A DNA stretch of 64,000 nucleotides from positions 673,241 to 737,240 of the forward strand of contig JAZKBK010000004.1 of NCBI GenBank assembly GCA_040388625.1, written 5' to 3'. This document shows, piece by piece, positions 54,237 through 61,810 of the stretch (position 1 is the first letter of the stretch; every line of letters starts with the position of its first letter). This stretch comes from Gemmatimonadota bacterium (lineage in GTDB: Bacteria > Gemmatimonadota > Gemmatimonadetes > Gemmatimonadales > Gemmatimonadaceae). A program made the translations under genes and the position numbers. The notes beneath the pieces were generated by a model. The model had not been told where the DNA came from and ran no database searches. It was given only the letters and a program-made list of their open reading frames with translations.

Positions 54237-54981
54237 AGCTGATCGGGGCGCTCTTGTCTCCATGCGCCTGCAGAAGAATCGGAGCAGGCCCGTGCTGCTT
54301 GTACTCCGGATACCCCGTATTCTTGGTCACACCTTTGAGTGCGACGTGGTTCTGCACGAGTACGCCATTGTGAAACGCCGTTACATAAGCCGGAGTCGCA
54401 AGCGAACCATCGCTCTTGAACGTCGGCGCCGTCCAGACGACATCGTACGTCTGCCATTCACCAGGCTTTCGCGCCGCGTTCACCAGTGGCGCGTATTGCT
54501 TGTAGATGCTTCCAGCCTGTCCGTTGACGTACGTCTTGTTGTTGTACGAGTCCATGATCTGCAGCTCGTACCCGCCCACGGGAGTGATGGCCAGAAAGAC
54601 CCCGCTGTTGCCGCGATCCTGACTCGTCCCTGTTATTCCAACAGGGATGCGCCATTCGATGTGCAGCTGATAGTTGCTGAAGCTCCGCCTGGTCTGGATA
54701 TCACCCGACGGCTTGTTCACGGTGACGATCCCGTTTCCGACGTCCCATTTGGCCGCCGAGCTGTCGCGTGCGCTGATCCACTGATCCAGATTCCTGCCGT
54801 CGAACAACACTATCGCATCCGACGGCGCCGCCGCGTTTGACGCGCCCGGCGTCACGATCCGCGGCTCCGGACCCCACACCTCCGTGTCAGCCGGTTTCGG
54901 CTGAGCCGCAGTCGTTTGCGCCGCGAGCGGTCCCGCAACGCAAACGACCATCATCGCAAAGAACTTGATCCGCAATCTCAA
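54208..54981 (-). CDS. Secreted DUF1080 (3-keto-disaccharide hydrolase-like) protein
   Basis: This is a 257-residue protein with a signal peptide ending LAAQ (about residue 22). The DUF1080 concanavalin-like fold is clear: AIVLFDGRNLDQWISA, GIVTVNKPSGDIQTRRSFSNYQLHIEWRIP (shown in two parts: GIVTVNKPSG and FSNYQLHIEWRIP), RGNSGVFLA, YELQIMDSYNNKTY, GEWQTYDVVW and ISFRNIWVR. Characterised members hydrolyse 3-keto-glycosides. Its 3' end overlaps thrA by 29 bases on the opposite strand. It is separated from the upstream Yip1 gene by two palindrome-bearing repeats. Confidence 0.88.
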   Translation of the reverse strand: MRLRIKFFAMMVVCVAGPLAAQTTAAQPKPADTEVWGPEPRIVTPGASNAAAPSDAIVLFDGRNLDQWISARDSSAAKWDVGNGIVTVNKPSGDIQTRRSFSNYQLHIEWRIPVGITGTSQDRGNSGVFLAITPVGGYELQIMDSYNNKTYVNGQAGSIYKQYAPLVNAARKPGEWQTYDVVWTAPTFKSDGSLATPAYVTAFHNGVLVQNHVALKGVTKNTGYPEYKQHGPAPILLQAHGDKSAPISFRNIWVRVL

Positions 54982-54995
54982 CCCCCTGATTGTAT

Positions 54996-55085
54996 CCCAC
55001 CCGACGCTCAGCCACGCGCCGCATCGCCGGTCCTGCGTAAGGCGCGGATATATCCGCGCCTGCCCCCTCCACGCGCGATCGAGCT
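54996..55085. repeat. 90-bp direct repeat, copy 1, with 22-bp perfect palindrome
   Basis: This copy matches 55095-55184 in 87 of 90 positions (period 99). It contains the perfect palindrome at 55040-55061 with core GGCGCGGATATATCCGCGCC. It lies immediately upstream of the DUF1080 start and downstream of the Yip1 stop. Possible roles are tandem terminators, protein-binding sites or a mobile palindromic repeat family. Confidence 0.9.
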
Positions 55086-55094
55086 CGGATGTGG

Positions 55095-55184
55095 CCCGCC
55101 CGACGCTCAGCCACGCGCCGCATCGCCGGTCCTGCGTAAGGCGCGGATATATCCGCGCCTGGCCCCTCCACGCGCGATCGAACT
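55095..55184. repeat. 90-bp direct repeat, copy 2, with 22-bp perfect palindrome
   Basis: Second copy of the repeat at 54996-55085, differing at three positions. Its palindrome lies at 55139-55160. It ends six bases before the Yip1 stop codon. Confidence 0.9.
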
Positions 55185-55189
55185 AAAAG

Positions 55190-55819
55190 CTACTGCAACC
55201 CTCCCAGCGCCGGATACGACACAAACCGTGCGGCAATCGCCCCGATCACTACGAAGATCACGATCGCGCAGATGATTACCACCACAGTGTAACCCATCGC
55301 CTTCTCTGCCGGCGCCTTCATCAAAGTCGGAAGGCCGGTGTACAGCAGGTACAGGCCGTACAAACCCAGCAGACCGAAAATACGCAGCCCTGGAATGAGC
55401 GCGAAGATTCCCGCCAGCCAGCTCGCCGTGCTCGAGTACGTCGCAACCTTCAACGCCTGGATCTGATTCTTCTGACCCGCGAACGTGGGCGCGAGTGCGT
55501 CGATTATCAGCGCGAGCACGTAGATGCCGACCAGCCCGAGTATGTATTGCGTTATCGCGCTCGTGAGTGCCGAGCCAAGCGGAACACGATACGTACCGAG
55601 TAACGGGAGACTGACTCCGAAAATGCTCAGCCCGATCACCGATGCAATCGGCGGAATGGCTGACAACGGAATGATGTAGCCTGTGTACAGTTGACTCACG
55701 GTGGTTGACTCACCGTCTATCACACGCCACTCCGACTTCGGCAGCATGATGATGCCCTTCACACGCGCGACAAGCCCAGTTGGCCCCTGAGCGTCCAGCG
55801 AATCCCCGACAGTGGACAT
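55190..55819 (-). CDS. Yip1-domain membrane protein
   Basis: This is a 209-residue integral membrane protein with five predicted helices (about 48-70, 88-110, 130-152, 155-172 and 182-203). The Yip1 pattern is visible in RVKGIIMLPKSEWRVIDGE at the cytoplasmic N-terminus and the central Ala/Gly-rich helices. Bacterial members have no established function; a role in envelope or lipid organisation is often supposed. It is transcribed alone toward the palindromic repeats. Confidence 0.85.
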   Translation of the reverse strand: MSTVGDSLDAQGPTGLVARVKGIIMLPKSEWRVIDGESTTVSQLYTGYIIPLSAIPPIASVIGLSIFGVSLPLLGTYRVPLGSALTSAITQYILGLVGIYVLALIIDALAPTFAGQKNQIQALKVATYSSTASWLAGIFALIPGLRIFGLLGLYGLYLLYTGLPTLMKAPAEKAMGYTVVVIICAIVIFVVIGAIAARFVSYPALGGLQ

Positions 55820-56015
55820 TGAATCCCCCCGGTTGATTGAATGGAAGAAGCTAGGGAGAGTTTACCATCCAGGGCGCACGGCGCAAGCTCGCCGTGCTGA
55901 GTACCCGTGCGCTGGCCCATGACAAGGGCAGGCAACGTTTCTCCGCTCGAAACTGACACATAATTAAGGAGAGCGGCGTCGACCATCGGCGCCCGAAGCC
56001 TACAGGAGCAACACA

Positions 56016-56117
56016 ATGGTATTCGACATTCTTGCCGGTGCGGTCATCGTGGGCGTCGGCGGCTGGGCCTGGAATCGCCTGGTCCGCCACTGGGCATCCA
56101 CCGGAAAGCGATTCTAG
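56016..56117 (+). CDS. Small single-helix membrane peptide (33 aa)
   Basis: ATG at 56016 to TAG at 56115-56117 encodes 33 residues: a hydrophobic helix VFDILAGAVIVGVGGWAWNR followed by a basic tail (VRHWASTGKRF). AGGAG (56004-56008) stands seven bases before the ATG, an excellent ribosome-binding site. The composition is that of a small inner-membrane peptide. Nothing is known of its function; it is the only gene on the plus strand between the Yip1 gene and the PEP-CTERM gene. Confidence 0.55.
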   Translation: MVFDILAGAVIVGVGGWAWNRLVRHWASTGKRF

Positions 56118-56157
56118 CGACCGCCTTTCACGACACGATCGCGCCGAGGGGCCGTCC

Positions 56158-56388
56158 CTAGGGCTTCGTCGCGTTCGTTTCGACCACCATCGGGTTCCAG
56201 CATACCGCCGCTGCAGACCCATTCATCTGACAGAACCTTCCCGTCCGGCCATCGACCACCGAAAAGTGCTCGGGACCGGCGGAGTAGCGGTGGTCGCGCG
56301 CAGGACCAATGAGATAAAACGTCGCGTCGAGGCTCAGGACGATCAGGCAGACAGCGACGACGATCTGTAACCAGCGAGGTATTTGCAT
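56158..56388 (-). CDS. Hypothetical small membrane protein (76 aa)
   Basis: This is a 76-residue product with one N-terminal helix (WLQIVVAVCLIVLSLDATFYL) after a short basic segment, then a polar tail with two Cys (FCQMNGSAAAVCWNPM) that may form a disulfide outside the cytoplasm. No clear ribosome-binding site precedes the ATG at 56388. It could be a small exported or membrane-anchored protein. The hydrophobic profile is protein-like, but evidence for expression is weak. Confidence 0.45.
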   Translation of the reverse strand: MQIPRWLQIVVAVCLIVLSLDATFYLIGPARDHRYSAGPEHFSVVDGRTGRFCQMNGSAAAVCWNPMVVETNATKP

Positions 56389-56461
56389 GGCCGCAAAATG
56401 CGGTCATCGGCCCGGGTTGGCCAGTGTCGGCAGCGAGTCCGGCAGCCGCACCAGAAAGCAG

Positions 56462-56498
56462 AAAGGGGCGCGCATCTCTCGATGCGCGCCCCTTTTTT
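56462..56498. terminator. Strong hairpin terminator (bidirectional)
   Basis: AAAGGGGCGCGCATC (56462-56476) and GATGCGCGCCCCTTT (56481-56495) form a perfect 15-bp stem with loop TCTC and six Ts (56493-56498) on the plus strand. On the minus strand it lies about 35 bases past the PEP-CTERM stop and ends CCCCTTTC, so it can also stop that transcript. Confidence 0.85.
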
Positions 56499-56530
56499 CA
56501 GCACACCTCAGTGCGCTGATCCGGCCATTG

Positions 56531-57112
56531 CTACTTCTGCTTCTTGCGGCGGATCATCGGTACGAGGCCGATGAGGCCCGTTCCGAGAAGAGCCATCGAG
56601 CTCGGCTCAGGCGTCGAAACGAAGCCCTGAACCGTGGTGTGGCCGTTGTTGTTGTTCGGCGCAACGATCGAGTAGCCCAGGCCTGGCGTGAAGTTCGTCA
56701 GGGAGTAGGTGGACGCATCGATGTTGAAGATCGTCGGGTTGGCCGGATTCCAGTAGGTAAGGCTTCCGGTGCTCGAGATCGTACCAGCGAAGGAGCCGAA
56801 AAAGCTCCCCTGACCTGTCGTCGGGGATGTCTGGAACACGTTCAGGGTGAACTGATCGTTGAACGTTCCTGACGAACCTGTCGAGGCAGCAGTGGACAGG
56901 AAGTCGCCGAAGCTGACGTTGCTCGGCGTCGCCGTCGTCGTGCTCGGAAGGCCGTTGAACGTGATGGTCATCCCACCGTTGCTGACCGTATTCGTGCCGG
57001 TGGACGTAAACACGCCAGTCGTGAAGTACGTCACCTGAGCCTGCGAGGCCACTGGAAGTGCCAACGCTGCTGCAGCACCAGCGATAGCGGTTAACCGTCG
57101 AGAAATCTTCAT
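56531..57112 (-). CDS. PEP-CTERM sorting-domain surface protein
   Basis: This is a 193-residue exported protein. A signal peptide (about 1-25) ends ASQAQ; the middle is rich in Thr, Ser, Asn and Gly and probably beta-structured and glycosylated. The C-terminus is a textbook PEP-CTERM signal: PEPSSMALLGTGLIGLVPM then RRKKQK, recognised by exosortase XrtA-type enzymes. GGAGGAG precedes the ATG at 57112. The matching exosortase gene is not in this window, but exosortase-associated polysaccharide genes lie about 1.5 kb away. Likely a matrix or surface component. Confidence 0.92.
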   Translation of the reverse strand: MKISRRLTAIAGAAAALALPVASQAQVTYFTTGVFTSTGTNTVSNGGMTITFNGLPSTTTATPSNVSFGDFLSTAASTGSSGTFNDQFTLNVFQTSPTTGQGSFFGSFAGTISSTGSLTYWNPANPTIFNIDASTYSLTNFTPGLGYSIVAPNNNNGHTTVQGFVSTPEPSSMALLGTGLIGLVPMIRRKKQK

Positions 57113-57601
57113 ACTCTCTACTCCTCCAAAATAATGTTTACCTACTCGACGGTGACCCTAGGAGCTGGATGCAGCGCCGCAATCGCGCCCGTCGACACCC
57201 TGCGACAGGCATCCTGATTGGCAGATTCCATGCCCCGCATGACCGCCAGGCCATAACGCCTCAAACATTTGAAGTGCGATCGTCGAATATGTGATATTCT
57301 CCCATGAAAAAGCTCGCAACATCACCCGGGCACTGACCACCGACACCGCACCATTCTCGCACGAACCGGACGATCCCGGACCAATCCTTGTGTTGCATTC
57401 GCCCCACACGTGTTGGATTCATTGCGCGGCCACATCCCGACGCGCTGGTAGCGACCGCGACACCCATATGTAGCTTGCACTCCGCGCCGGTATCGTTGTT
57501 GCGACTCCTGTTTGCCGCCGATACTCCAAACGGTACTGAATCTCCAACCCATCGCTGGTGCATCGCGCTGGCCAGGTCCCTGCTACTCTTCCTAAGACAC
57601 T
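57113..57601. other. Long intergenic region upstream of PEP-CTERM and epimerase genes
   Basis: These 489 bases separate the divergent PEP-CTERM gene (minus) and the epimerase gene (plus). The frames present are short and do not look like proteins. A lower-GC stretch at about 57260-57310 (ATATGTGATATTC) is the best candidate for promoters, but no confident -35/-10 or -24/-12 pair could be assigned. Confidence 0.5.
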
Positions 57602-58576
57602 ATGTCCCATTCTGTACTCGTCACCGGCGGCGCCGGGTTTATCGGCTCACACGTCGTCCGGCGATTCGTCGAGCATGGCTCGTCCGTAACCGTCCTCGAT
57701 GACCTGTCCTCCGGCAAGCTCGCCAATCTCCCCGAAGGCGTCACTTTCGTGGAAGATGACATCAGATCGCCCTCTGCCGCACGCCTGGTCCGCGACGGCG
57801 CATTCGACGTCATCTGTCACCTCGCGGCTCAGATCGACGTCCGCAAGAGTGTCGAAGATCCCGCCTACGACGTAGCGGTGAACATAGGCGGCTCGCTCAA
57901 CCTGCTCGAGGCGATGCGCCAGAGCGGCAAGAAGACAACCCGCTTCATCTTTTCGTCCACTGGCGGCGCACTCTACGGCGACGTCGAGGTGCTGCCCACC
58001 CCGGAACACTTTCCGAAAGACCCCCAGTCCCCCTACGGCAACGCCAAGCTTTCCGTGGAATTGTACCTCGGCTACTATGCACGAGTGCACGGTCTCGATA
58101 CGGTGGCGCTCCGCTACGGCAATGTCTACGGCCCGCGCCAGGATTCCCATGGCGAGGCTGGCGTCGTCGCGATCTTCTGCGAGCGAGTCCTCGCTGGACG
58201 GAAGCTGACAGTCTTCGGCGATGGAAAGCAGACCCGCGATTACGTCTACGTCGCCGACGTCGCGAACGCCAACTTCCTCGCCGCCACGCGACAGTTGCCG
58301 CCAGCCGGCCCTCTCGATTCACGCTCGTTCAACATCGGAACCGGCGTGGAGACGACCGTGATCGAGCTCGCCGAGCTGATCCACGAGACGTCCGGTGCCA
58401 ACCCCGTGATCGAACACGCGCCGGAGCGCGCTGGCGAGGTTCGCCGCTCGGTGCTCCTCGCTTCAAGAGCGGAAGAAGTACTCGGCTGGACTCCGCGCAT
58501 GTCAATTGCAGATGGTATAGCCGAAACGTTCAGGTGGTTCGCGGACGAGCGCGACAGCGTTGCAAGCACCACATGA
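57602..58576 (+). CDS. NAD-dependent nucleotide-sugar epimerase (UDP-glucose 4-epimerase-like)
   Basis: This is a 324-residue extended short-chain dehydrogenase. VLVTGGAGFIGSHVVRR is the NAD+-binding Rossmann motif, ICHLAAQIDVRKSVEDP and FIFSSTGGALYGD place the catalytic Thr/Ser, and PYGNAKLSVELYLG holds the YxxxK pair. YGNVYGPRQDSHGEAGVVAIF and DGKQTRDYVYVADVANAN bind the nucleotide sugar. Most like GalE-type UDP-glucose or UDP-GlcNAc 4-epimerases. It is the first gene of the exopolysaccharide operon, 15 bases before the deacetylase. Confidence 0.9.
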   Translation: MSHSVLVTGGAGFIGSHVVRRFVEHGSSVTVLDDLSSGKLANLPEGVTFVEDDIRSPSAARLVRDGAFDVICHLAAQIDVRKSVEDPAYDVAVNIGGSLNLLEAMRQSGKKTTRFIFSSTGGALYGDVEVLPTPEHFPKDPQSPYGNAKLSVELYLGYYARVHGLDTVALRYGNVYGPRQDSHGEAGVVAIFCERVLAGRKLTVFGDGKQTRDYVYVADVANANFLAATRQLPPAGPLDSRSFNIGTGVETTVIELAELIHETSGANPVIEHAPERAGEVRRSVLLASRAEEVLGWTPRMSIADGIAETFRWFADERDSVASTT

Positions 58577-58591
58577 CCGCCTAGGAGAAAC

Positions 58592-59488
58592 GTGGCAACC
58601 GAGCACGTCTTCACGGTAGACGTCGAAGACTATTTTCAGGTCTACGCATTCGAGGGCGTCGTCGATCGCGCCGCGTGGGATGGCTATCCGTCACGCGTCG
58701 CGCGCAATACCGACGTGCTCCTCGACCTGCTCGCGCGTCATGGCGCTCACGGCACCTTCTTCACACTCGGCTGGGTCGCCGACAAGCATCCGGAGATAGT
58801 TCGCAGGATCGCCGACGCGGGTCATGAGATCGCCTCTCACGGATGGTGGCATCGCAAGGTGACCAGCCTCACACCCGCGCAGTTCCGCGAGGACGCGCAT
58901 GCATCGCGCGCCATCCTCGAGCAGGTGAGCGGACGCCCAGTCGTCGGCTATCGCGCCCCGAGTTTCTCGATCACACCGGGGAACGAATGGGCATTCGACG
59001 TGCTGCTGGAAACGGGCTATCGATACGACTCCAGTCTCTTCCCGATCAACCGGTCCAACTACGGCTACCCGACCACACCGCCGCTGCCGCATCTCATCCA
59101 TCGCAGCGCCGGCGATCTCATGGAATTTCCGCTCACCACCACGCGTGTCCTCGGAAAGCACATTCCAGCCGCTGGCGGCGGATACCTCCGGCACTTTCCA
59201 TATGGCATAATCCGGAAGGCCTTCAGCGAAAAAGACCGCTCCGGAATCCCCGGCGTGTTCTACATTCATCCCTGGGAAATCGACTGCGAACAGCCGCGCA
59301 TGCCCGTTCCGTGGCTGACCACCGTCCGTCATTACCGGAACATTCACAAAGTGCTTCCTCGACTCGAGCGCCTGCTCGGCGAATTCAAATTCACGTCGAT
59401 CGCGCAACGACTCGCCGGTGACGGCAAGTGGTTTCGTGCAACCGCACCGCTGCCCGACGTGTCACCACACGCCGTAGCCCGGATTTGA
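58592..59488 (+). CDS. Polysaccharide deacetylase, exosortase (XrtA)-associated type
   Basis: This 298-residue NodB-fold carbohydrate deacetylase probably acts on a nascent exopolysaccharide. FTVDVEDYFQVYAFE is the N-terminal metal-binding Asp region typical of the PEP-CTERM-locus family, HEIASHGWWHRKV supplies the metal-binding histidines, YRAPSFSITPGNEWAFDVL the substrate Arg-Pro block, and FYIHPWEIDCEQPR the late His-Pro-Trp-Glu. The GTG at 58592 follows AGGAG. No signal peptide is present, so it acts in the cytoplasm or at the membrane. Overlaps the next gene's probable start by four bases. Confidence 0.9.
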   Translation: MATEHVFTVDVEDYFQVYAFEGVVDRAAWDGYPSRVARNTDVLLDLLARHGAHGTFFTLGWVADKHPEIVRRIADAGHEIASHGWWHRKVTSLTPAQFREDAHASRAILEQVSGRPVVGYRAPSFSITPGNEWAFDVLLETGYRYDSSLFPINRSNYGYPTTPPLPHLIHRSAGDLMEFPLTTTRVLGKHIPAAGGGYLRHFPYGIIRKAFSEKDRSGIPGVFYIHPWEIDCEQPRMPVPWLTTVRHYRNIHKVLPRLERLLGEFKFTSIAQRLAGDGKWFRATAPLPDVSPHAVARI

Positions 59489-60534
59489 CACTGCGCGTCG
59501 AGCGCTACACCGGATCGCCCGAGCGCTGGAATGAGTTCGTCCGGTCACAAAAAGGCTGGACCCACTTCCACCTGCACGGCTGGCGCAACGTCATGCAGCA
59601 CGCAATGGGACACGACACTCCGTATCTCGTCGCGATCGACGATGCAGCGCACGACGACCAGATCGTCGGTGTGCTGCCGCTGGTTCGTGTGAAGAGCGCG
59701 CTGTTCGGACACTTCCTCGTCTCTGTGCCCTTCCTCAACTACGGTGGCCCGCTCGGATCACCGTCCGCGATAACGGCACTGGCAGCCCACGCCGCGAAGA
59801 TGGCGACCGACGACGGCGCAACAGTACTCGAGCTGCGCAGTCGCCATGACATCGGTGCAATTCCGGATTTTTCGGTGTCGCATCGCAAGATCACGGTCCT
59901 CCTCGACAGCAGCGGCGGCTCCGACGCGTTGTGGAAGCGGTTGAGCTCGAAATTGCGCAGTCAGATCCGGAGACCGCAGAAGGAAGGCGTCACAGTGCGC
60001 ATCGGCGCGGATCAGTTGCGTCCCTTCTACGACGTCTTCGCGCACCACATGCGTGACCTCGGCACCCCCGTCATGCCGCGCAGGTTCTTCGAGGAGATAG
60101 CGCACCAATTCGGCGACGACGCCCTGTTCGCTGTTGCGTATCACAACGACAAACCGATCGCGTGCGGCGCAGGCTTCACGTGGGGCACCGGCGACAACAG
60201 CGAATTCGAGATCACGTGGGCATCAGCGCTGCGTGCCTACAACCGCATGTCGCCCAACATGCTGGTGTACTGGGAGCTGATGAAACACGTCGCCGATCGC
60301 GGCGTCACCACCTTCAACTTCGGCCGCTGCACGCCCGGTGGAAACACCCACAAGTTCAAGACTCAGTGGGGCACGGTCGATCAGCCACTCTGGTGGTACG
60401 AGCGCAGAGCGGCCGGCGCCGCAACGCCATCTGAAGGACACGGTGCAGCAGCACGCGGCCCAGAGATCTGGAAGCGCCTCCCTCTCCCGCTGGCAAACGC
60501 GCTCGGCCCGCGCATCATCCGCTTCATCCCGTAG
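59485..60534 (+). CDS. FemAB-family protein, exosortase/PEP-CTERM-associated
   Basis: This is a GNAT-fold acyl/aminoacyltransferase-like protein of about 349 residues. WNEFVRSQKGWTHFHLHGWRNVM, LPLVRVKSALFGHFLVSVPFLNYGG and LSSKLRSQIRRPQKEGVTVRIG are the blocks shared by FemAB-like proteins of exosortase loci, with FGRCTPGGNTHKFKTQWG near the end. It may transfer an amino-acyl group to the polysaccharide or its lipid carrier; no reaction is established. I use the TTG at 59485 that overlaps the deacetylase stop (TTGA); a GTG at 59428 is possible but would overlap by 61 bases and add 19 basic residues. Confidence 0.82.
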   Translation: MTLRVERYTGSPERWNEFVRSQKGWTHFHLHGWRNVMQHAMGHDTPYLVAIDDAAHDDQIVGVLPLVRVKSALFGHFLVSVPFLNYGGPLGSPSAITALAAHAAKMATDDGATVLELRSRHDIGAIPDFSVSHRKITVLLDSSGGSDALWKRLSSKLRSQIRRPQKEGVTVRIGADQLRPFYDVFAHHMRDLGTPVMPRRFFEEIAHQFGDDALFAVAYHNDKPIACGAGFTWGTGDNSEFEITWASALRAYNRMSPNMLVYWELMKHVADRGVTTFNFGRCTPGGNTHKFKTQWGTVDQPLWWYERRAAGAATPSEGHGAAARGPEIWKRLPLPLANALGPRIIRFIP

Positions 60535-60542
60535 CGGACGCG

Positions 60543-61700
60543 ATGCATATCCGCCGGCAGCTCACCGTTGCGTCACCGCTCAGCGCAGGCAACATCGTCG
60601 GCGCGACGCTCGACACCATCGCGCGTCGGGATGCGAGCGAGCGCGTGCGCAACGCGATTGCGATGGAATTCAATGCACGCGACGTTCTGCTTACCGACAG
60701 CGGCACGTCGGCACTCGTACTTGCGCTGCGGATGTTCGCAAAGATTACGATGCCTGTCGCGATGCCAGCGTACGTGTGCGTCGATCTCATAGCGGCCGCG
60801 CGACGGGGTGGCGTACGCGTTCGTCTCTTCGACATCGATCCGCACACACTCAGTCCTGACATGGACTCGCTGCAACGCGTGATGAGCGCGGGTGTCAGTG
60901 CAATCGTGATCGCGCACCTTTACGGCTTTCCCGCGGACATGCCAACCGTGATGAAGATGGCACGAGACGCGGGCGTCCCCGTCATCGAGGATGCCGCCCA
61001 GCATGCAGGCGCAACGATCGCGGGAAAGCCTGCCGGGTCGTTCGGCGACGTAACCGTGCTGAGCTTCGGACGCGGCAAGGGGACCACATCCGGCCGCGGC
61101 GGCGCGTTATTGAGTGGTGGCGGTGTCGAGGCCGGAGCGACGCTCTCGCCTGGCGAGCGTGGACAGGCTCCGAGCACGGGCGTGCTCCTGACCACTGCCG
61201 CGACGTGGGTGCTTGGCCGTCCTTCCTTCTATGGAATACCCGCATCCATACCGTCGCTTCATCTCGGAGAAACCGTGTATCACGATGCTGGCGAGCCGAG
61301 CCGAATGTCTCGCGCCGGCATTGCCCTGCTCGACCGGACCTTCCCGGGGATGCGGCGCGCCGTGCAAGCGCGCCAGGCCAACGCCCTCGTACTACGCGAC
61401 ACTGCCGACCAGTCGCGGAACCTGGACACGGTACGCGCGATAGAAACAGGCGAGTCAGGATACCTGCGCTTCCCCGTTCTCCTTCGCGACGATCCACGCG
61501 ACAACGACGCACTTGGAATCGCGCGCGGCTATCCGAATCCGCTGTCTCTCGAGCCGCAGATACAGCCCTGTCTGGTTGCGTCGCGCGAGCCGCTGCACGG
61601 TGCGCACGAACTGGCGCGCCGGCTTGTTACATTGCCGACACATCATATGGTTAGTAATTCCGATCTCGTTGAAATGTCTCGCTGGCTGCGCGAGCGTTGA
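60543..61700 (+). CDS. DegT/DnrJ/EryC1-family PLP sugar aminotransferase
   Basis: This is a 385-residue PLP-dependent enzyme of the sugar aminotransferase fold. LLTDSGTSALVLALRMF begins the cofactor-binding domain, PAYVCVDLIAAARRGGVRVRLFD and IVIAHLYGFPADMP follow the family, VPVIEDAAQHAGATIAG has the PLP-contacting Asp, and LSFGRGKGTTSGRGGALLS carries the Schiff-base Lys. It probably aminates a keto-sugar nucleotide for the exopolysaccharide. It starts eight bases after the FemAB-like gene. The C-terminal half is less conserved than usual. Confidence 0.87.
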   Translation: MHIRRQLTVASPLSAGNIVGATLDTIARRDASERVRNAIAMEFNARDVLLTDSGTSALVLALRMFAKITMPVAMPAYVCVDLIAAARRGGVRVRLFDIDPHTLSPDMDSLQRVMSAGVSAIVIAHLYGFPADMPTVMKMARDAGVPVIEDAAQHAGATIAGKPAGSFGDVTVLSFGRGKGTTSGRGGALLSGGGVEAGATLSPGERGQAPSTGVLLTTAATWVLGRPSFYGIPASIPSLHLGETVYHDAGEPSRMSRAGIALLDRTFPGMRRAVQARQANALVLRDTADQSRNLDTVRAIETGESGYLRFPVLLRDDPRDNDALGIARGYPNPLSLEPQIQPCLVASREPLHGAHELARRLVTLPTHHMVSNSDLVEMSRWLRER

Positions 61701-61810
61701 TGCGGTCCGTATTCGAAGTTGCCGATATTCAGCAATCGGTATTCGCGCGTCCACACCATTCGCGCGGCATCTCAGCTCCCAGACCTCTGACCTTCCGCGC
61801 CGAATCGCAG

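Noticed and set aside
57113..57601. Sigma-54 promoter (-24/-12) for the PEP-CTERM or epimerase gene
   Set aside because: TGGCAG near 57220 lacks a proper -12 GC element at the right spacing; not strong enough to report.
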